Below, one piece after another: positions 1-5,846 of a stretch of 13,623 bases of DNA. Origin of the DNA: a bacterium (GTDB taxonomy: Bacteria; Tectomicrobia; Entotheonellia; Entotheonellales; Entotheonellaceae); contig JAPULM010000639.1 of the NCBI GenBank assembly GCA_027294925.1, forward strand, positions 1 to 13,623. Reading direction: 5' to 3'. Below the pieces are notes generated by a model. It searched no databases. It was not told where the DNA came from and saw only the letters and a list, made by a program, of their open reading frames with translations. Each line of letters opens with the position of its first letter. The stretch's first letter is position 1. The position numbers and the translations under genes are program-made.

Positions 1-1
1 G

Positions 2-454
2 GCATTGCAGCAGCAAGGGGGGGAGCGCTTTACTGTTTTTATTAACGACTATGCGAACTTGCTCCAAGCCACCAACCGCTTGCAGGAGGCCGAGCCGCTG
101 ATGCGTCAGGCCCTGGAAATTGATCAAAACAGTTTCGGCAATGACCATCCCGAGGTGGCCATAGATCTGAACAATTTGGCGCAATTGCTCAAAGACACCA
201 ACCGCTTGCAGGAGGCCGAGCCGCTGATGCGAGGAGTCATTGAGATCTTTTTAATATTTCTTAGCAAGACAGGGCATCCCCATCCTCACTTAAATACTGT
301 CATTCAGAATTACCATCTACTTCTGCAGGAGATGAAATATACTCCCGAGCAGGTTGAGAAAAAAATGGTGGCATTAGGTTTGATGAAAAAAGACCATCCC
401 TCACCTGCCTTCCAACCCGGCCTTCCCGAGGCCATTGCCCCGAAGAACCCTTGA
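2..454 (+). CDS. TPR (kinesin-light-chain-like) protein, 3' end only
   Basis: This is the C-terminal part of a tetratricopeptide-repeat protein. The reading frame is open to the left edge, so the start lies outside the window; the TTG at 5-7 is simply the first possible start in view. Two 42-residue units are clear, each containing the core NRLQEAEPLMR and joined by a stretch typical of the TPR_10/TPR_12 type (GNDHPEVAIDLNNLAQLL). A third unit is degenerate and carries GHPHPHLNTVIQNYHLLL. The last 40 or so residues are polar and Pro-rich with no repeat. These units form helical hairpins used for protein-protein binding, often in bacterial signalling or NB-ARC/CHAT-type proteins; the partner is unknown. 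The stop is TGA at 452-454. No membrane segment is seen in the visible part. Confidence 0.85.
   Translation, partial: ALQQQGGERFTVFINDYANLLQATNRLQEAEPLMRQALEIDQNSFGNDHPEVAIDLNNLAQLLKDTNRLQEAEPLMRGVIEIFLIFLSKTGHPHPHLNTVIQNYHLLLQEMKYTPEQVEKKMVALGLMKKDHPSPAFQPGLPEAIAPKNP
71..231 (+). repeat. Exact 35-bp repeat pair, 126 bp apart, inside the TPR gene
   Basis: The 35 bases at 71-105 recur without change at 197-231. The spacing of 126 bp equals one 42-residue TPR unit, so the pair encodes the same helix segment (TNRLQEAEPLMR) in successive repeats. Identity at silent positions suggests recent unit duplication or gene conversion rather than selection on protein sequence alone. Confidence 0.85.
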
Positions 455-737
455 GGCTTCAGCCTATCCCATCCTGAGCGGCATGTCCAACACCAGCCAA
501 AGCCGTACTGCGTCTAGCTGCGAGCCGCTATGGCTGGCGGCTGGCGGCGGAGGCGGGCGGCTGGGGGACGGGGCGAAAAAGTGCGTTTCTTTTTCATATA
601 CGTAGCCATCCTCTGCCGTAAGGCGTCCATGACGTGCTGGCCATCGAAGAAAACATACTTTAAAATCCTTATCTGTTGATTAGCGCAACCTATCTTGCCC
701 TGGACTCGATCGTGTTTGTCGACATGGAGGGAACATC
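455..737. other. Spacer between TPR gene and amidase gene
   Basis: No gene can be called with confidence here. The left half is very GC-rich, with a short direct repeat GGCTGGC at 532-538 and 539-545. An AT-rich inverted repeat, GAAAAAG (575-581) and CTTTTTC (589-595), could be a weak hairpin but lacks a GC stem. On the minus strand a frame stays open from 735 to a TAG at 516-514, with an ATG only at 630 (38 residues). It is discussed as possible gene debris. No convincing -35/-10 pair was found for the amidase gene. Confidence 0.5.
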
Positions 738-3056
738 ATGACAGAAGAGCTCGCTCGGCATAAGCCGTTTTGTTTGGAAGAGGCGACGATCGACGAGCTG
801 CACGCTGCGATCAAGTCAGGACAGACGACCTGCGTGGAGATTGTCCAACACTATATAGATCGCGTGCGCGCTTATAACGGGGTCGCCAGTGTGCTGGTCA
901 CGGAGGACGGCGCTCCGATCCCGGCAGCGACGGGCGCCGTGCGCGCGCAAGCGGCGCTCCGCTTTCCGACACAAACCATCAAGGCTGCCACCATCCTGCC
1001 CGATCTCGACAAGTACAAAGGGCTGCCGCTCGAATTCGGACGCATGCAGGCGACGGCCTCCGACCCCGGCGTTCAGCAGCAGTTCGGGATGATCGCCGGC
1101 ATTGCGAACGCCGGGCAGGTGAACGCGCTCGCCACCCTCAACATACGGGGCGAGCGTTCGGTCACCTGCAGGGGCGATTTCGACAAGCACCCATCTGAGG
1201 GTCCGCTGCCCCCCGGCGCCCCGCCGGTGTGCGAGATGTTCCGCCAGATGCCCGACGCGCTTGAGCGCGCCGCCGAGCTCGACACGGCCTACGGGCGCCA
1301 TCCCGATCTCGACAAGATGCCCATGTACGGCGTCGTCTTTTCGTTCAAGGATCCGTTCGACACCAAGGATATGCGATCCACGGGCGGCGGTGACGCGCGC
1401 TACGACATCGATTTCCCGGCGCGTGACCACGTGCTGGTCGCACAGCTGCGCAACAAGGGCGCCATCATCTTCGCCAAGGCGGTTAACACGGAATACAACG
1501 GGCGGGCGGGCGACCCGGGCGGCCAACACAAGCCCGACAAGGTATTGCCGTCGACGCTGGGCTATCAGCGCAGCACGTGGGGCGGCAACCCCGCTAACCC
1601 CTACGACACGACACGCGCGGCGGCGCTGGGTTCGAGTTCGGGATCGGCCCTGTCGGTCAGCATCAATCTGGTGATGGCCAGCCTCGGCGAGGAAACGCGG
1701 GCGTCGTGCCGCGGCCCGTCCAACCACAATGCCGTCGCACTGATCCTGCCGCACAAGTCAATGCTCGGCTTCGACGGCGGTGCCATCGGCGCTGACATCT
1801 ATTGCGACCGCAGCGGCATCCTCTGCCGCACCATCGCCGATTGCGCCAAAGTCCTTGACGCCTTGAAGGACCCCGTCGAAGGCTATTACGACCCGCGCGA
1901 CCCCTTCACGACCGTGCCGCGCTCGTCGGTGTTGAGCACGCCCTACGCGAGCCACGCGAAGATGTCCGGGGAAGCGGGCGCGCTCAAGGGCATGCGCCTC
2001 GGCATCATCCGGGAGTCCATGGTGTACCCGCCAGGCTCGAAGACCGAAGAGCCGATCGTCACCGCAGCCGCAAAAGAGATCAAGGCAATTCTCGGCGGCA
2101 GGCTGGGGGCGACGCTGGTGGAATCGACCGATCCCCTATGGCAACCAGATCCCGACATCGAGACCATGAAGACGGATTTCAGACGCGCCATCGCCAGGCT
2201 GGTGCCCGTTTTCATGCCCGAGTTGCTGTTCCGGCTGGGGCCGGACGGCAACCCCGTCTTCAAGGCGTTCGCGGCGGCGATTGTCCCGACCGAGTTCATG
2301 CCCGGAAAGATCTTCGGCAACGGCACCATGCAGCCTATCGACTACTTCGTCGAAATGGCGGAAGGCAGGATGGCGCCGCCCGCCAACCTCGATATCGCCA
2401 CCATTCAGCACCAGGAGCTGGCGATGACGTTCAGGTTCCACATGCCGCAATACTTGACGCGGCGCGCCGCTGACTGGAAAGCACGGGGATTTAGCGAAAC
2501 GCTGGTCGACTTTGCCGCCCTCAACGCGCGTTCGACGTTTTGGGGCGACGATCAGCGCGCCGCCTTCAAGAACTGGGAGGAGGTAAACGACCCGCGCAAT
2601 CCTCTCGATCAGCGCCAGGGCGTCAACGAGCGCATCATGCTGCGCGAACTGCTGCGCCGAGTCGACATGATGGTGATCCTAGAGAACCATCTTGACGCCC
2701 TGGTCCGCCTGCATACGCCCTGGCCGCCGGCCCTGATCGGTGGCGCACCCCAATACGGCATGCAGAGCAACCTGCGCCCAGAATCGTTCAATGGCCCGAA
2801 CGCCGGCTTGACGGAGATGCTGATCCCAGCGGGCTACGTCACCACCGTCTACGACCCGGTGTTCGCGCTCAGCGCGGATGGCACACGCTACGTGTCGGTC
2901 CCGTCCGACCAGCCCACCACCATCGCAGAGCCTGGTTTGCCCTTTTCCCTGGTGTTTCGCGCTGAACCGGGCAAGGAAGATGTCCTTCTGAAGATCGCCT
3001 CGGCGTATGAAGCTGCCTCGAAACGCCGCGTTCCACCGCCGGCTTTCGGTCCATGA
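738..3056 (+). CDS. Amidase-signature family hydrolase, unusually long (772 aa)
   Basis: This is probably a cytoplasmic amidase (C-N hydrolase) using the Ser-cisSer-Lys triad; the substrate is unknown. ATG 738 is supported by GGAGGG at 726-731. The N-terminus looks like the family (ATIDELHAAIKSGQTT). The catalytic Lys is K204 in VVFSFKDPFDT, the cis-Ser is in GSSSGS (298-303, likely S300), and the nucleophile is S323 in GEETRASCRGPS. The usual loop is DTGGSxR, so D to E and GG to RA are changes, and the Ser-to-Ser spacing is 23 rather than the usual 24. Family members are often 450-550 aa. The excess comes from about 120 extra residues between the first helix and the Lys motif (roughly 55-190) and a long C-terminal half. 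No signal peptide is seen. It stands alone, with more than 280 bp on each side. The fold is confident; activity on standard amides is less so. Confidence 0.88.
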   Translation: MTEELARHKPFCLEEATIDELHAAIKSGQTTCVEIVQHYIDRVRAYNGVASVLVTEDGAPIPAATGAVRAQAALRFPTQTIKAATILPDLDKYKGLPLEFGRMQATASDPGVQQQFGMIAGIANAGQVNALATLNIRGERSVTCRGDFDKHPSEGPLPPGAPPVCEMFRQMPDALERAAELDTAYGRHPDLDKMPMYGVVFSFKDPFDTKDMRSTGGGDARYDIDFPARDHVLVAQLRNKGAIIFAKAVNTEYNGRAGDPGGQHKPDKVLPSTLGYQRSTWGGNPANPYDTTRAAALGSSSGSALSVSINLVMASLGEETRASCRGPSNHNAVALILPHKSMLGFDGGAIGADIYCDRSGILCRTIADCAKVLDALKDPVEGYYDPRDPFTTVPRSSVLSTPYASHAKMSGEAGALKGMRLGIIRESMVYPPGSKTEEPIVTAAAKEIKAILGGRLGATLVESTDPLWQPDPDIETMKTDFRRAIARLVPVFMPELLFRLGPDGNPVFKAFAAAIVPTEFMPGKIFGNGTMQPIDYFVEMAEGRMAPPANLDIATIQHQELAMTFRFHMPQYLTRRAADWKARGFSETLVDFAALNARSTFWGDDQRAAFKNWEEVNDPRNPLDQRQGVNERIMLRELLRRVDMMVILENHLDALVRLHTPWPPALIGGAPQYGMQSNLRPESFNGPNAGLTEMLIPAGYVTTVYDPVFALSADGTRYVSVPSDQPTTIAEPGLPFSLVFRAEPGKEDVLLKIASAYEAASKRRVPPPAFGP

Positions 3057-3478
3057 GCGACTCGCCCTGCCCTGTTATCCGGAGCTGTAGCGAGTGCCTA
3101 GACAAAAGGTTTTCCGCCTTTTGCCCGCATCTATATGCAGGCTGAGAGGCGCTGGGCAAGAATTTTTGTCGGGTTACCTATCCGACGGTCAAAAGGAGCT
3201 GATTATCTTGATCTGGCCCTGGAAAAGAATTTCAATTAGCCACTCGGCGATGTCTTTAGCGGGTGTGAGTTGACGCAGGCTGCTCTCTAAGCTAGGCTTG
3301 TACCGGCTCGGCGCTCAGACTAGTGCTGCCGTACAGAGATCGGACATAGGGGTCCAAGCTTTGACGATCGTTTAAGGCAATGATAAGTGGGTTCTCGGGG
3401 GGATTCGGCTTGATGAAACGAGGTGGTCATCGCACCCAGTCTCGGGGAACCTACTGGGGCTATGATGGGATGTGAGCC
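3057..3478. other. Long intergenic interval with possible minus-strand gene debris
   Basis: No intact gene is called. An exact 7-bp inverted repeat, CAAAAGG (3103-3109) and CCTTTTG (3117-3123), lies 46 bp after the amidase stop. It could slow or end transcription but has no following T-tract. On the minus strand two protein-like open segments in different frames abut: 3426-3292, containing NPLIIALNDRQSLDPYVRSL, and 3299-3189, containing SLRQLTPAKDIAEWLIEIL. Together they resemble one frameshifted coding remnant. A 20-codon ORF lies at 3413-3475, just before the lipoprotein gene. None of these matches a family I can name. Confidence 0.4.
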
Positions 3479-3655
3479 ATGCGGCAGGTCATCGTCATGC
3501 TTGGCATTGCTTTACTATTCGTTACCGGCGTCGCACTAGGCGGGTGTGATGGCGGCGACTCGGTAGCGCTGTGGGAGGCAAGCAGGGAGGATGACGATTG
3601 CGAGCAGAAACCCACTTGTGAAACATTGGGTTTTGGGTCCCACCCGGAGTATTAA
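3479..3655 (+). CDS. Small probable lipoprotein (58 aa)
   Basis: This short ORF reads as an exported lipoprotein. The N-terminus has Arg2, then a hydrophobic core at about residues 4-20, then the lipobox-like LGGC, which places the lipidated cysteine at C23. The mature peptide would be only 36 residues: it starts CDGGDS, is acidic in the middle (EDDD, 37-40), and carries C41 and C47, which could pair. Asp directly after the lipidated Cys is the classic inner-membrane retention signal in enterobacteria; whether it holds here is inference. The SD is modest (TGGGA, 3466-3470, 8 nt before the ATG). TAA is at 3653-3655. It precedes the ThDP gene by 121 bp on the same strand. The role is unknown. 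The signal architecture argues that the gene is real, but its short length leaves doubt. Confidence 0.5.
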   Translation: MRQVIVMLGIALLFVTGVALGGCDGGDSVALWEASREDDDCEQKPTCETLGFGSHPEY

Positions 3656-3776
3656 GCGTCCGGCAAAATATGGCTTACAGTGCTGCTTGGAAGAATTGCC
3701 GGCTCGGTAGAGGAGTGCGAGGTCGCAACCACTGTCTAAGAACAACCCGGGCCATTCACTACGAAAGGACAATACC

Positions 3777-5432
3777 TTGACTATCGACGCTGCAACCGGA
3801 ATCGCGCGAATTCTCAAGCAAGAAGGCGTAGAATGGGTCTCCACTTTCCCTGTTTGCCGGGTCAACAACGCCCTTGGCCGTGCAAACATTCCGATCCTCA
3901 TGATGCGAGACGACCGCTACGCGATCGCTGTGGCCGACGCCTTCTCAAGGATCACCGGTGGCAAAAAAATCGGCGTGGCCACGGTGCAGGGTGGGGTCAA
4001 CGCCGCCGGTCTTCAGGTGGCCTACGCCGGGCTGGCCCAGGCGTACGAAGACAACTCGCCGATGCTGTGCATCACCGACGGCGTCCCAATTGGCGGCAGC
4101 GAAAACTCCCATTTCGATGTGACCTCTAGCCTCAAATCAGTATGCAAGTGGTATGGCTATATCGACAAGCCGCAACGCGTGCCGGAGTTCATGCGCCGCG
4201 CCTTCACCATGCTCCGCACGGGCCGTCCCGGCCCCGTCATTTTGGCGGTGCCGGATGCGGCGGGACAGTACGACGAAACAGCCGATCCCTACATGCCGGT
4301 AAAGGGCTGGAAGTCAGCCCCCGATCCGGCTGATGTGAGCCTCGCCATTAACCTGCTGCTCAAAGCCAATCAGCCGCTTCTCTACGCAGGCGAGGGCGTC
4401 ATTTATGCCGACGCGGTGGCGGAGCTCAAAACGTTTGTGGAGCTGGCGAATATTCCGGTCATCACGACGCTCAAGGCCAAGGGCGCGTTCCCTGAAGATC
4501 ATCCGTTGTTTGTCGGCGTGCGCGGTGACCAAGTCAACGAATACCTAGGCAAAAGCGATTTGATTCTGGCCGTTGGGTCCAGTCTGTCGCCAGGCCGTTT
4601 CAGCCATGCCATTCCCGCTGCGGCAAGCAAGACCATCATCAATTGCAACGTCACCGAACTGGACGTCAACAAGGTGTTCCCGACAGCTCACGCCCTGATC
4701 GGCGACGCCCGCTTTTCTCTGCAGGCGCTAGCCGACGAGCTGTCCTCGCAGTCAGGCGGCAAGAGCCGTGACGCCGGCCATGTCAAAGCCGACATCAAAA
4801 CCTGCCGGGATGCCGCTCTGGCGCAGTACCGAGAAGCGATGGCGTCGAACGATACGCCGATCAACCCGTACCGCGTATACAGCGAGCTTATGGGGGTTCT
4901 CGACCCTTACAAATCATTCGTGACGCACGAGTCAGGCAACACGCGCGACCAGTTGAGCACGGTCTACGAGACGCTTATGCCGAGGGGATTTTTGGGCTGG
5001 GGCAACGTGTCATCGCTGGGTTACAGCCTGGCAGCGGTGGTGGCCGCCAAGAAGGCCCATCCGGACCGGCAGGTGGTCTCGGTGACGGGTGAGGCGGGGC
5101 TTGGGTATATGATGGGCAACCTAGAAGTGCTGGTACGGGAGAAACTGGGCATTACCGTGGTGCATGTCAGTAACGGCGGCTTCGCCGGATACGGCCCCGG
5201 CTTCTGGGGCGAGGGGCACGACCCCTACACGCACCGCGTGCTCGGCCCCAACGAGATCGATATGGCAAAGGCGCTCCGGGAGTTCGGCCTGCACACCGAA
5301 CGGGTGACAGAGCCGGACAACATTGCGGGGGCTCTTCAACGTGCGCTAGCCGCCAACGACAACCGTCAACCGTCGTATATCGAGGTCATCTGCAGTCAGT
5401 TCCCGATATACGGACAATGGGTGACGCGCTAA
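3777..5432 (+). CDS. ThDP-dependent enzyme, acetolactate synthase/decarboxylase-like
   Basis: A complete three-domain thiamine-diphosphate enzyme of 551 aa: N-terminal PYR domain (about 1-165), central domain (about 185-325, with LLYAGEGV and LILAVGSSLS) and C-terminal PP domain (about 360-540). The family makes or breaks bonds next to a keto group, as in acetolactate synthase and 2-keto-acid decarboxylases. The TTG start at 3777 is chosen because AAAGGA (3764-3769) sits 7 nt upstream and the protein begins at the family's usual point. Key positions are unusual. The ThDP-activating Glu aligns with D46 in RDDRYAIAVADAFSR. The GDG of the metal-binding motif reads G438-E439-A440, with N466 in place 27 residues after E439. 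A HAD gene follows after 16 bp, suggesting an operon. Substrate, reaction and FAD dependence cannot be read from the sequence. Confidence 0.87.
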   Translation: MTIDAATGIARILKQEGVEWVSTFPVCRVNNALGRANIPILMMRDDRYAIAVADAFSRITGGKKIGVATVQGGVNAAGLQVAYAGLAQAYEDNSPMLCITDGVPIGGSENSHFDVTSSLKSVCKWYGYIDKPQRVPEFMRRAFTMLRTGRPGPVILAVPDAAGQYDETADPYMPVKGWKSAPDPADVSLAINLLLKANQPLLYAGEGVIYADAVAELKTFVELANIPVITTLKAKGAFPEDHPLFVGVRGDQVNEYLGKSDLILAVGSSLSPGRFSHAIPAAASKTIINCNVTELDVNKVFPTAHALIGDARFSLQALADELSSQSGGKSRDAGHVKADIKTCRDAALAQYREAMASNDTPINPYRVYSELMGVLDPYKSFVTHESGNTRDQLSTVYETLMPRGFLGWGNVSSLGYSLAAVVAAKKAHPDRQVVSVTGEAGLGYMMGNLEVLVREKLGITVVHVSNGGFAGYGPGFWGEGHDPYTHRVLGPNEIDMAKALREFGLHTERVTEPDNIAGALQRALAANDNRQPSYIEVICSQFPIYGQWVTR

Positions 5433-5448
5433 GGCTACGGAGGCGTTG

Positions 5449-5781
5449 ATGAAAATACTGATTTGTCTCGATTGCGACGGAACGCTCTTTACCGTCGAAT
5501 CCTTGATTCCACCGGAGAGAGTCTCCCAGAAGCCCGTTCCCTTACCGCGCCTGCAAGACCTTGAAGCAGCCGGCGCTCAATTTGTGCTCGTCTCGCCTAG
5601 CTCAGCATGCGACGGCCTGCCCTACCCACGTATCACCCATCCGGATCGAGCCCAAGCCCTGCTTCAAGCGGCTAAACAATATCCAGCCGATTTCTACCTC
5701 TATCTGAGCGATAATGTGGGTGACGACGACGTATCGCGACAGGCGGGATTCACCTACATTCACCCGGACAACTTCAGGTGA
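5449..5781 (+). CDS. Minimal HAD-superfamily hydrolase-like protein (110 aa)
   Basis: This is a small HAD-like protein. Motif I is DCDGT at residues 8-12, with D8 as expected nucleophile and D10 as acid/base. Motif II is probably S49 in VLVSPSS. The acidic motif IV is the cluster GDDD at 91-94, followed by the usual small-residue helix and AGF. The motif III base is uncertain (K76 or R67). At 110 residues there is no room for a cap domain, so it resembles the smallest core-only phosphatases. The ATG at 5449 is preferred over the TTG directly before it (5446) because ACGGAGG (5437-5443) is then 5 nt away. It lies 16 bp after the ThDP gene and is probably co-transcribed. It could remove phosphate from the ThDP enzyme's substrate or product, but that is only inferred from position. 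Confidence 0.72.
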   Translation: MKILICLDCDGTLFTVESLIPPERVSQKPVPLPRLQDLEAAGAQFVLVSPSSACDGLPYPRITHPDRAQALLQAAKQYPADFYLYLSDNVGDDDVSRQAGFTYIHPDNFR

Positions 5782-5786
5782 CAATG

Positions 5787-5827
5787 CCCTAGCCCGAATT
5801 ATTGTTGATCGATCATCCGGGCTAGGG
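5787..5827. repeat. Nested inverted repeat between HAD and metallohydrolase genes
   Basis: A perfect 10-bp arm pair, CCCTAGCCCG (5787-5796) and CGGGCTAGGG (5818-5827), encloses a 21-nt loop. The loop itself contains the palindrome TGATCGATCA (5806-5815). It starts 6 bp after the HAD stop and ends 5 bp before the GGAGG of the next gene. No T-tract follows on either strand, so an intrinsic terminator is unlikely. An mRNA processing or stability hairpin, an attenuator, or a protein-binding site would fit better. Confidence 0.8.
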
Positions 5828-5846
5828 GAAGTGGAGGACGTTGGTT

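Noticed and set aside
816..1754. 312-codon open frame on the minus strand inside the amidase gene
   Set aside because: It is antisense to the clear amidase motifs, Arg/Val/Gly-rich and unlike any family; long antisense frames are expected in GC-rich coding DNA.
3361..3389. TTGACG followed by an AT-rich TGATAAGT, promoter-like
   Set aside because: The -10-like hexamers do not fall at 16-18 bp spacing with a good match to TATAAT.
3536..3901. 121-codon minus-strand frame over the lipoprotein and the ThDP start
   Set aside because: It runs antisense through the start of a confident gene and has no family features or supported start.
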